Origin: Lingula anatina
Taxonomy: Eukaryota; Brachiopoda; Lingulata; Lingulida; Lingulidae
DNA length: 64,000 nucleotides
Assembly: GCF_001039355.2 (NCBI RefSeq)
Contig: NW_019775423.1
Coordinates: 1 to 64,000 of the forward strand
Direction: 5' to 3'
This document shows, piece by piece, positions 52,235 through 61,620 of the stretch; position 1 is the stretch's first letter; the number at the start of each line of letters is the position of its first letter. A program made the position numbers and the translations under genes. The notes beneath the pieces were generated by a model. That model was not told the origin of the DNA. It made no database searches and worked only from the letters and a program-made list of their open reading frames with translations.

Positions 52235-52367
52235 TGCAGTAATATATTTTAAACAAACAAATATGTAAGATTTTAAGCGGAGAATTCATGTTAACAGACA
52301 GGCTCAGTCGAGCAGACACGTAAAAAATCGGCGTGCGAAATAATTGTGCCATGTTATTTCTTTTTAG

Positions 52368-52660
52368 GCGAATTACAACCTTGGGCGACGACAAGAACAT
52401 TAACATTCTTAACGAAAACCGACCCATTTCACTCTACGTACAAGACGATAGAGGCACAACCTGAAGATCCAGGTATAAGTCCAAACGCGCAGGCTCAGGG
52501 TGTCCCCAGGCCACAAGAAATGCAAGATCTAAGATCGATAATAAGCGAAGCAGTGTCTCCAAACGAAAATGGAGAGAAAGGAAGTGTTTCTGGAAGCGAT
52601 GCAGAAATGGACAACGCACCGGCTGACGACGTTAAAAAGGACAGAGACGACACGGGATAG
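52368..52660 (+). pseudogene. Extra copy of SLC17 last coding exon (copy B)
   Basis: Same acceptor (TTTTAG), same GELQPWA start, same 96 residues and TAG as 50687-50979. No upstream SLC17 exons accompany it, so on its own it is not a gene. It is either assembly overlap or part of a segmental duplication. Confidence 0.75.
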
Positions 52661-53536
52661 ACTCACATGGCTTTTGAACTGTAAATGTGATTTTCGAATA
52701 TCATTGTGATATAAGTACCTGTAGCTCGCTTTCGTTTTACTGAGGAGGGCTAGATGAGATATATTTGCTCTGATGGGGATTCATAGCACTTGTTACATTA
52801 GTGCTATAGAGATTTATTTGGTGTACTGGTAGCGTAAGACGATTAAGTCACCCTCCACCAGGGGTCTCCTCAGTCTTTTCTAGCTGTTACAAAATCGGAT
52901 GGAACAACAATTTGTAACAACTTGAGAGATCCTTGGAGGAGGGTACAATTAAGTAGAAGATGATTAATACATTTTATCAGTATTGCCAAGATTAATATTT
53001 TGTCATCTCTGTATTAAAAATCGCTGCTCATAAAAGTGCAATGGGATGTTAATCACTTTCCTGTATTATCCGATCAAATGAAGTATGCATGCAGCTGATG
53101 ATTTCACGGAGATTGAGCACAGGGACAAAATCACTATTCCTTGACTCTAGTCGTTTTGTCGTAATTTGTTTATATCATTTAGATTATAACTGTATGTATT
53201 AACACAAATGATTGTGCACTTTTATGAAGGAGTTTCTTGCACGTAGAAATGTTCTGACTAGCCTCTTGCGTGTATTGTTCCCAATATGTTGTAGTAAATG
53301 ATGTATTTTTTCACCATTTGATCTTGATGTATTGTTATGAGCTGCTGCAGCAGGAGCCACAATAACTATGGTCCTTTCATTTTTACTGGTTCCCTCCAGT
53401 AAAAGTGAATGGGTATGCAAACAAAGGAAGCCTTGCCCATTATGGATTATAATCGACATGGGTGCATGTGGCTTTCCCAAATGTACACACACCTTTATTG
53501 TGCTTCCAATATTGGACGGTGTACATGTACAAGCGG

Positions 53537-53544
53537 TATAAAAG
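53537..53544 (+). promoter_or_regulatory. TATA box of protease gene, copy B
   Basis: TATAAAAG in the context GCGGTATAAAAGTAGC. Transcription would start around 53567, giving a 5'UTR of about 130-155 bases. Conserved in all three copies. Confidence 0.55.
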
Positions 53545-53671
53545 TAGCTCTTCTTACAAGTGGGTTGAAAAGTCACGGGAAATTGAGGGACATAGTGATC
53601 ACTTTCTGGCTATGATTTAGCTCTTTGGAGATTTTATTTTGCATTTTGTGTGCAATTAAATTATTTAAAAG

Positions 53672-53725
53672 ATGCTGGGCACAACAGGTATGCTGAAATG
53701 TACAGAAATATATACGGGAATATGA
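53672..53725 (+). other. Upstream ORF overlapping the protease start (ATGA)
   Basis: An ATG at 53672 opens a 17-codon frame out of frame with the protease and stops at TGA 53723-53725. That stop overlaps the ATG at 53722 as ATGA. A still shorter one (ATG ATT TAG, 53611) lies upstream. The layout could limit translation or favour re-initiation at 53722. Confidence 0.4.
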
Positions 53726-55164
53726 GATTCATCTCTGTAGAAACGGTGACATTAATACAGCTGATACTTTTATTTGGATCAGTGTCGTCGGTATCAAAAC
53801 TGGCCGAACTGCAAACCACAGTAAAGGATGAGTACATTGTAGGGTTAAAGCCTACATCGAACCCAGCCGGCCTTGTGAAGGAGTTGTCACAGGTTGTCAT
53901 AAACAAAGATGCCAGTGCTGTTATCACCCACACCTACTTCATCGGAATACTAACAGGATTTGCTTTTAAAGGTAGCGTTAGTGTATTTGACGAGCTAAAA
54001 CGTCATCCCAGCGTTGATGCAGTCACGCCAAATGTTGAGTTGACGGTAGAAAGCTCCGCTAACGACTTGGTGATCGAAAGGGTCGACAAACAGAGTGGAC
54101 TTCCCTACACGGCATGGGGTCTAGCACGAATTTGCTCAACTAAACAGTTGAAAAGAGACAGCGAGTTACGGTACCGGTACGAAGCAAGAGCCGGTGAAGG
54201 AACCTACATTTACATTATTGATACTGTCGTTGATGTAAACCACAATGAGTTCGAAGATAGAGCTTCATTCGGGATCAATGCCGTAGATGAAAATGTAACA
54301 TTTCCGTCTCAGCTTTTGTCTCACGAATGGATGGACCATGGTACCCATGTAGCCGGCATCGTGGCCTCCAAGACATATGGTGTTGCCAAAAAGACCAAGA
54401 TAGTATCTGTTAACGTAGCTCAATGGAATGACGTCAAAAATCGGTCTGTGATAGAAATTGATGACGTCATGGAAGCGCTAGAATGGGTACGTAATCATCA
54501 CAAAGGAAGAAAAAATGCAGGAAAGGGAGCAAAATCTGTTATCAATTTGTCTCTTGGTAGAGGAAACCGATCGGACGCAAACTTAAAGAGGGCTGTAGAG
54601 GCTGTTGTAGATAGTGGAGTAAGCATTGTTGTTGCTGCAGGGAATGACGGAGAGGATGCATGTGGAGCATTCACACCAGTGGGTGACAGTAAAGTGATAT
54701 CAGTCGGTTGCAGTGACATCAAAGATCAGTTTTGTACATTTTCTAACCACGGAAAATGTGTCGACATTGTAGCTCCCGGTCTACAGATTCCTTCAACTTT
54801 ACCAAACAACACGATTGGCATTAAAAACGGCACATCCATGAGCGCACCGCACGTCACTGGCGTGATTGCTCGTTACCTTGCCAACGGCGATTCCTCTACA
54901 TTACCGGTGCAGGTCAAGAACTGGTTACTTAGCAACGCTTTGAATAATGAGATCCATTTCACGGAAAAAGAAGGAAACGGTACCCCCAATCGTTTAGTGT
55001 ATATGCAACCCGATGAAGGACACTTCACCACGGCAAATCCTACGACTGCAATAGTGCTGGGGATCTTAATAATTGTGTTCATTGTAACCATGGTGACATG
55101 TACCGTTCTTAAAAGAAAGAACATGTTGCCATGCGATAAAACGGCAGATTATTCTGTATTCTAA
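53698..55164 (+). CDS. Membrane-anchored proteinase K-like subtilase (S8), copy B
   Basis: A single uninterrupted frame of 488 codons from the first in-frame ATG (53698); a second ATG at 53722 starts a cleaner signal peptide (MRFISVETVTLIQLILLFG) and may be the true start. After the signal come an I9-type propeptide (DEYIVGLKP ... FDELKRHPSVDAVTPNVE) and a subtilisin fold. Catalytic Asp is in YIIDTVVDVNHNEFEDRA, His in DHGTHVAGI, the oxyanion Asn in VVAAGNDGEDA and Ser in GTSMSAPHVTGV. The block TYGVAKKTK matches the proteinase K subfamily. A C-terminal helix (TAIVLGILIIVFIVTMVTC) is followed by a short basic/Cys tail ending YSVF, so the enzyme should face the lumen or outside. Predicted role: an endopeptidase of the secretory or endosomal system. 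The frame has no introns while all neighbours are split. PCSK9-like proteins are distant relatives, but the Cys/His-rich C-terminal domain is absent. Confidence 0.88.
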   Translation: MYRNIYGNMRFISVETVTLIQLILLFGSVSSVSKLAELQTTVKDEYIVGLKPTSNPAGLVKELSQVVINKDASAVITHTYFIGILTGFAFKGSVSVFDELKRHPSVDAVTPNVELTVESSANDLVIERVDKQSGLPYTAWGLARICSTKQLKRDSELRYRYEARAGEGTYIYIIDTVVDVNHNEFEDRASFGINAVDENVTFPSQLLSHEWMDHGTHVAGIVASKTYGVAKKTKIVSVNVAQWNDVKNRSVIEIDDVMEALEWVRNHHKGRKNAGKGAKSVINLSLGRGNRSDANLKRAVEAVVDSGVSIVVAAGNDGEDACGAFTPVGDSKVISVGCSDIKDQFCTFSNHGKCVDIVAPGLQIPSTLPNNTIGIKNGTSMSAPHVTGVIARYLANGDSSTLPVQVKNWLLSNALNNEIHFTEKEGNGTPNRLVYMQPDEGHFTTANPTTAIVLGILIIVFIVTMVTCTVLKRKNMLPCDKTADYSVF

Positions 55165-56387
55165 TTATACCCACTTGTTGATCATATTAAAGCACTGGCG
55201 ACACTTGGCGTGAACACTAGCGAATCAGTAACTGTAAACCTATGCTTTTTAATCCATTTTGACAACTTTGTAAATAATTGATATTGTTCGTAAATGTTCG
55301 TTCACTGAAATGATGCGTTATGAAGCTTTTAAGACACGCCACAGGCATATTGTTCGTGATAAAATCAGTTCTGTTCTTTTTTCTGAAATATAGGCCTATC
55401 TTATACATGAAAATGTTTATCAAGAAATAAATTCCAATATTCAAGAACGAAACTATTTAGTACCGGCCTGAAGTAACGTAGGTTTTTATGTTATCTGTCT
55501 ACATGTATGTCTATATCTATTACTGACCGTAGCTTTATTTTTCGTTACCAAATTCGATTTATATATTTGGCTGTTAATCTATTATGCAGTTAATCCAGTA
55601 TGCAGTTAATCATTTATGCTTCCATTTCTTTCTAAAACAGTCTCTCTATGACAGATAAACTTATCACACCTTTATACTATGCGTCCTTATTTTTGACCTG
55701 TTCTGTTAATCCCACATTATCCTTCAAAATATGCTGCACTCCTGCCTTTCCGCCTGCCTTTAATGCTGTTAAATGTAAAATGTACTTTCGTAATTTGCTT
55801 ATATCTTTTGTTTTACACACTCTTAGCAGTAAAATTTTACCTGAAAAAATAAGAGGAAAATGGTATATAACGGAACACGCGTAGTATGAAATATGAATAA
55901 AAGGCGCTTGTTTATGTATATATTTAGCCTGCATTACCAGGAGGAAAACCTTTATTGTTTACAGTCATAACTATACGGGCTACAAGCAGGCGTCAAATGC
56001 ATAACTCGGGTCTTGCTTACGATCAGTGAAACCATTCATATGAGCGTTGCCATAGAAGAGTTAAATGTAAAAAAACCACTTATCTATTAGAAAAGCATAT
56101 CTATTTCAAAAAACAATTGTTTTTCCCCGGAACTCTACATTTATAAACTAAAGCCCATAAATATTTTTTTCCTGAAATTCCAACACTTTCCCTTGCTTGC
56201 AAAGGCACATAGGCCTACATGTAGCCTATGTAGGCCTACCCGGTAGGCCTATATAGGCCTACATGTAAGACCTTACCCTATCCAAAACCGTTAACAAATG
56301 ATCCACATTAAACTTTTATCTGGATTCTCGGTTTCTGGATTATTGCTTGTTAGTTGAACAATTTGAATTACGTTTATAATTTGAATA
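55165..56387. other. Protease 3'UTR and flank, copy B
   Basis: AATAAA at 55426-55431 is a candidate poly(A) signal. The remainder is non-coding and repeats in copy C (59319-60496). It contains a cluster of palindromic TAGGCCTA units at about 56212-56270. Confidence 0.6.
56212..56270. repeat. TAGGCCTA palindrome cluster
   Basis: Several overlapping TAGGCCTA/TAGGCCTAC units separated by CATG, ACCCGG and TATA. In copy C the equivalent position (about 60350-60390) lacks most of the array, so this repeat differs in length between copies. Confidence 0.8.
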
Positions 56388-56388
56388 N
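56388..56388. other. Single-N contig join
   Basis: The N separates block copies B and C. Copy C begins two bases later at the same sequence as copy B and 50555. Confidence 0.8.
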
Positions 56389-56521
56389 AGCAGTAATATA
56401 TTTTAAACAAACAAATATGTAAGATTTTAAGCGGAGAATTCATGTTAACAGACAGGCTCAGTCAAGCAGACACGTAAAAAATCGGCGTGCGAAATAATTG
56501 TGCCATGTTATTTCTTTTTAG

Positions 56522-56814
56522 GCGAATTACAACCTTGGGCGACGACAAGAACATTAACATTCTTAACGAAAACCGACCCATTTCACTCTACGTACAAGAC
56601 GATAGAGGCACAACCTGAAGATCCAGGTATAAGTCCAAACGCGCAGGCTCAGGGTGTCCCCAGGCCACAAGAAATGCAAGATCTAAGATCGATAATAAGC
56701 GAAGCAGTGTCTCCAAACGAAAATGGAGAGAAAGGAAGTGTTTCTGGAAGCGATGCAGAAATGGACAACGCACCGGCTGACGACGTTAAAAAGGACAGAG
56801 ACGACACGGGATAG
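56522..56814 (+). pseudogene. Extra copy of SLC17 last coding exon (copy C)
   Basis: Encodes the same 96 residues and TAG as the exon at 50687-50979, with the same acceptor. It stands alone without other SLC17 exons. Confidence 0.75.
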
Positions 56815-57690
56815 ACTCACATGGCTTTTGATCTGTAAATGTGATTTTCGAATATCATTGTGATATAAGTACCTGTAGCTCGCTTTCGTTTTACTTAGGA
56901 GGGCTAGATGAGATATATTTGCTCTGATGGGGATTCATAGCACTTGTTACATTAGTGCTATAGAGATTTATTTGGTGTACTGGTAGCGTAAGACGATTAA
57001 GTCACCCTCCACCAGGGGTCTCCTCAGTCTTTTCTAGCTGTTACAAAATTGGATGGAACAACAATTTGTAACAACTTGAGAGGTCCTTGGAGGAGGGTAC
57101 AATTAAGTAGAAGATGATAAATAAATTTTATCAGTATTGCCATGATTAATATTTTGTCATCTCTGTATTAAAAATCGCTGCTCATAAAAGTGCAATGGAA
57201 TGTTAATCACTTTCCTGTATTATCCGATCAAATGAAGTATGCATGCAGCTGGTGATTTCACGGAGATTGAGCACAGGGACAAAATCACTATTCCTTGACT
57301 CTAGTCGTTTTGTCGTAATTTGTTTATATCATTTAGATTATAACTGTATGTATTAACACAAATGATTGTGCACTTTTATGAAGGAGTTTCTTGCACGTAG
57401 AAATGTTCTGACTAGCCTCTTGCGTGTATTGTTCCCAATATGTTGTAGTAAATGATGTATTTTTTCACCATTTGATCTTGATGTATTGTTATGAGCTGCT
57501 GCAGCAGGAGCCACAATAACTATGGTCCTTTCATTTTTACTGGTTCCCTCCAGTAAAAGTGAATGGGTATGCAAACAAAGTAAGCCTTGCCCATTATGGA
57601 TTATAATCGACATGGGTGCATGTGCCTTTCCCCAATGTACACACACCTTTATTGTGCTTCCAATATTGGACGGTGTGCATGTACAAGCGG

Positions 57691-57698
57691 TATAAAAG
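57691..57698 (+). promoter_or_regulatory. TATA box of protease gene, copy C
   Basis: TATAAAAG at the same distance from the coding start as in copies A and B. Confidence 0.55.
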
Positions 57699-57851
57699 TA
57701 GCTCTTCTTACAAGTGGGTTGAAAAGTCACGGGAAATTGAGGGACATCGTGATCACTTTCTGGCTATGATTTAGCTCTTTGGAGATTTTATTTTGCATTT
57801 TGTGTGCAATTAAATTATTTAAAAGATGCTGGGCACAACAGGTATGCTGAA

Positions 57852-59318
57852 ATGTACAGAAATATATACGGGAATATGAGATTCATCTCTGTAGAAACGG
57901 TGACATTAATACAGCTGATACTTTTATTTGGATCAGTGTCGTCGGTATCAAAACTGGCCGAACTGCAAACCACAGTAAAGGATGAGTACATTGTAGGGTT
58001 AAAGCCTACATCGAACCCAGCCGCCCTTGTGAAGGAGTTGTCACAGGTTGTCATAAACAAAGATGCCAGTGCTGTTATCACCCACACCTACTTCATCGGA
58101 ATACTAACAGGATTTGCTTTTAAAGGTAACGACGGGGTATTTGACGAGCTAAAACGTCATCCCAGCGTTGATGCGGTCACGCCAAACGTTGAGTTGACGG
58201 TAGAAAGCTCCGCTAACGACTTGGTGATCGAAAGGGTCGACAAACAGAGTGGACTTCCCTACACGGCATGGGGTCTAGCACGAATTTGCTCAACTAAACA
58301 GTTGAAAAGAGAGAGCGAGTTAAGGTACCGGTACGAAGCAAGAGCCGGTGAAGGAACCTACATTTACATTATTGATACTGTCGTTGACGTAAACCACAAT
58401 GAGTTCGAAGATCGAGCTTCATTCGGGATCAATGCCGTTGATGAAAATGTAACATTTCCGTCTCAGCTTTTGTCTCATGAATGGATGGACCATGGTACCC
58501 ATGTAGCCGGCATCGTGGCCTCCAAGACATATGGTGTTGCCAAAAAGACCAAGATAGTATCTGTTAACGTAGCTCAATGGAATGACGTCAAAAATCGGTC
58601 TGTGATAGAAATTGATGACGTCATGGAAGCGCTAGAATGGGTACGTAACCATCACAAAGGAAGAAAAAATGCAGGAAAGGGAGCAAAATCTGTTATCAAT
58701 TTGTCTCTTGGTAGAGGAAACCGATCGGACGTAAACTTAAAGAGGGCTGTAGAGGCTGTTGTAGATAGCGGAGTAAGCATTGTTGTTGCTGCAGGGAATG
58801 ACGGAGAGGATGCATGTGAAGCATTCACACCAGTGGGTGACAGTAAAGTTATATCAGTCGGTTGCAGTGACATCAAAGATCAGTTTTGTACATTTTCTAA
58901 CCATGGCAAATGTGTCGACATTGTAGCTCCCGGTCTACAGATTCCTTCAACTTTACCAAACAACACGATTGGCATTAAAAACGGCACATCCATGAGCGCA
59001 CCGCACGTCACTGGCGTGATTGCTCGTTACCTTGCCAACGGCGATTCCTCTACATTACCGGTGCAGGTCAAGAACTGGTTACTTAGCAACGCTTTGAATA
59101 ATGAGATCCATTTCACGGAAAAAGAAGGAAACGGTACCCCCAATCGTTTAGTGTATATGCAACCCGATGAAGGACACTTCACCACGGCAAATCCTACGAC
59201 TGCAATAGTGCTGGGGATCTTAATAATTGTGTTCATTGTAACCATGGTGACATGTACCGTTCTTAAAAGAAAGAACATGTTGCCATGCGATAAAACGGCA
59301 GATTATTCTGTATTCTAA
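57852..59318 (+). CDS. Membrane-anchored proteinase K-like subtilase (S8), copy C
   Basis: Same architecture and length as copy B (488 codons from 57852, alternative ATG at 57876), with the catalytic Asp, His, Ser and oxyanion Asn contexts unchanged. About seven residues differ from copy B: one Gly to Ala in the propeptide, a three-residue change FKGSVSV to FKGNDGV, Asp to Glu in the propeptide/catalytic linker, Ala to Val, and Gly to Glu in EDAC(G/E)AF beside the oxyanion loop. Both frames stay open, so they are either two alleles or a young gene pair. The transmembrane helix and YSVF end are identical. Confidence 0.87.
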   Translation: MYRNIYGNMRFISVETVTLIQLILLFGSVSSVSKLAELQTTVKDEYIVGLKPTSNPAALVKELSQVVINKDASAVITHTYFIGILTGFAFKGNDGVFDELKRHPSVDAVTPNVELTVESSANDLVIERVDKQSGLPYTAWGLARICSTKQLKRESELRYRYEARAGEGTYIYIIDTVVDVNHNEFEDRASFGINAVDENVTFPSQLLSHEWMDHGTHVAGIVASKTYGVAKKTKIVSVNVAQWNDVKNRSVIEIDDVMEALEWVRNHHKGRKNAGKGAKSVINLSLGRGNRSDVNLKRAVEAVVDSGVSIVVAAGNDGEDACEAFTPVGDSKVISVGCSDIKDQFCTFSNHGKCVDIVAPGLQIPSTLPNNTIGIKNGTSMSAPHVTGVIARYLANGDSSTLPVQVKNWLLSNALNNEIHFTEKEGNGTPNRLVYMQPDEGHFTTANPTTAIVLGILIIVFIVTMVTCTVLKRKNMLPCDKTADYSVF

Positions 59319-60533
59319 TTATACCCCCTTGTTTATCATATTATAGCACTGGCGACACTCGGCGTGAACACTAGCGAATCAGTAACTGTAAACCTATGCT
59401 ATTTAATCCATTTTGACAACATTGGAAATAGTTGATATTGTTCGTAAATGTTCGTTCACTGAAATGATGCGTTATGAAGCTTTTAAGACACGCCACAGGC
59501 ATATTGCTCGTGATAAAATCAGTTCTGTTCTTTTTTCTGAAATATAGGCCTATCTTATACATGAAAATGTTTATCAAGAAATAAATTCCAATTCAAGAAC
59601 GAAACTATTTAGTACCGGCCTGAAGTAAAGTAGGTTTTTATGTTATCTGTCTACATGTATATCTATCTATCACTGACCGTAGCTTTATTTTTCATTACCA
59701 AATTCGATTTATATATTACGCTGTTAATCTATTATCCAGTTAGTCCAGTATGCAGTTAATCATTTATGCTTCCATTTCTTTCTAAAACAGTCTCTCTTTG
59801 ACAGATAAACTTATCACACCTTTATACAATGCGTCCTTATTTTTGACCTGTTCTGTTAATCCCACATTATCCTTCAAAATATGCTGCACTCCTGCCTTTC
59901 CGCCTGCCTTTAATGCTGTTAAATGTAAAATGTAGTTTCATAATTTGTTTATATCTTTTGTTTTACACACTCTTAGCAGTAAAATTTTACCTGAAAAAAT
60001 AAGAGGAAAATGGTATATAACGGAACACGCGTAGTATGAAATATGAATAAAAGGCGCGTGTTTATGTATATTTAGCCTGCATTACCAGGAGGAAAACCTT
60101 TATTGTTTACAGTGATAACTATACGGGCTACAAGCAGGCGTCAAATGCATAACTCGGGTCTTGCTTACGATCAGTGAAACCATTCATATGAGCGTTGCCA
60201 TAGAAGAGTTAAATTAAAAAAAAAACACTTAGAAAAGCATATCTATTTCAAAAAACAATTCTGTTTTTCCCCAGAACTCTACATTTATAAACTAAACCAC
60301 ATAAATATTTTTTTCCAGAAATTCCAACATTTTTCCCTTGCTTGCCAAGGCACATAGGCTTACATGTAGCTTATGTAGGCCTTACCCTATCTAAAACCGT
60401 TAACAAATGATCCACATTAAACTTTTGTCTGGATTCTCAGTTTCAGGATTATTGCTTGTTAGTTGAACAATTTGAATTACGTTTATAATTTGAATATATA
60501 CAGTGTGAGGCCTTTACACTAAACGGCGGGGGG
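59319..60533. other. Protease 3'UTR and flank, copy C
   Basis: Non-coding sequence matching 55165-56387 with scattered substitutions and indels, then about 30 bases not present in copy B, ending in a G run at the gap. Confidence 0.6.
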
Positions 60534-60925
60534 NNNNNNNNNNNNNNNNNNNNNNNNNNNNNNNNNNNNNNNNNNNNNNNNNNNNNNNNNNNNNNNNNNN
60601 NNNNNNNNNNNNNNNNNNNNNNNNNNNNNNNNNNNNNNNNNNNNNNNNNNNNNNNNNNNNNNNNNNNNNNNNNNNNNNNNNNNNNNNNNNNNNNNNNNNN
60701 NNNNNNNNNNNNNNNNNNNNNNNNNNNNNNNNNNNNNNNNNNNNNNNNNNNNNNNNNNNNNNNNNNNNNNNNNNNNNNNNNNNNNNNNNNNNNNNNNNNN
60801 NNNNNNNNNNNNNNNNNNNNNNNNNNNNNNNNNNNNNNNNNNNNNNNNNNNNNNNNNNNNNNNNNNNNNNNNNNNNNNNNNNNNNNNNNNNNNNNNNNNN
60901 NNNNNNNNNNNNNNNNNNNNNNNNN
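60534..60925. other. Assembly gap (392 N)
   Basis: A run of N bounded on the left by a G run and on the right by a TA microsatellite. Nothing can be said about its content. Confidence 0.99.

Positions 60926-60988
<63 letters not shown>
60926..60988. repeat. (TA)n microsatellite
   Basis: About 31 uninterrupted TA units abutting the gap; true length is unknown. Confidence 0.95.
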
Positions 60989-60991
<3 letters not shown>

Positions 60992-61620
60992 CTATTAGTA
61001 GGCCTAGCTATTGTCTATATAAAAATCTCAGCTTTGTGATTTTTGTCTTCCAATGTCTTTTTGTTTTACACTATAAGCGTAAAACCTCAACCTTTGAGTT
61101 GCCTGTCTAATTTTCAGAAACTGGTAAATTATTAATCATTAAAAAACTCATTATTATTGTTTTACTACCAGTTCCGTAAGTATGTGTACACTACTTGTTT
61201 TTCTTGGCATAGTCTCTGATATCGAAAAACAATACATTTTCGTGTTTTGTATCTGCAGACAATATTATATAAACGTGTTTTAAATAGTCTGTGCCTCTGT
61301 GGGTAGTTTGTAGAAAGGTCTGCATTGTTTACATTGCCTAACTATTACACATGCGCAGATATTGACATAAAATGTTTCCGGTTTTAGAGATTCCCAATCA
61401 CTTATCGTTTTTCAACATTACACACTCATTACACCGACATAGTCTATGACTTAAACTCAGAATAACGAAAAATACGCATTTTTAATTCATAAACATAACA
61501 GAAAAATTGACATGTTTTTAAAAAGCACAGACTGTCAAATTTTAGCATTACTCTCCCAAAAACAGCCTCGTTTGAAAACTGACCTCTGCTTGGAGTGTGT
61601 TCCATAGAGACCAAACAAAG
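60989..61620. promoter_or_regulatory. Upstream region of adenylate kinase 9
   Basis: About 630 bases between the microsatellite and the AK9 start codon. No TATA box was noticed in the 100 bases before the ATG; no other gene is seen. It presumably holds the promoter and 5'UTR. Confidence 0.4.

Larger units (their letters stand above)
52235..56387 (+). repeat. SLC17-last-exon/protease block, copy B
   Basis: A 4.15-kb block holding a copy of the SLC17 last exon and a complete protease gene. It starts at the same sequence as copy C and ends at ...TTTGAATA before the N at 56388, the same point that copy C passes through at about 60496. Copies B and C differ by roughly one to a few percent with small indels. 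Confidence 0.85.
56389..60533 (+). repeat. SLC17-last-exon/protease block, copy C
   Basis: Colinear with copy B at an offset of 4154 bases until the 3' flank, where small indels accumulate. It carries an intact SLC17 last exon and protease gene, continues past copy B's end point, and stops in a G run at the N gap. Confidence 0.85.

Noticed and set aside
53698-59318. Established tandem duplication of the protease gene
   Set aside because: Single-N joins at exact block borders make assembly redundancy more likely; kept as a finding with tests rather than stated as fact.
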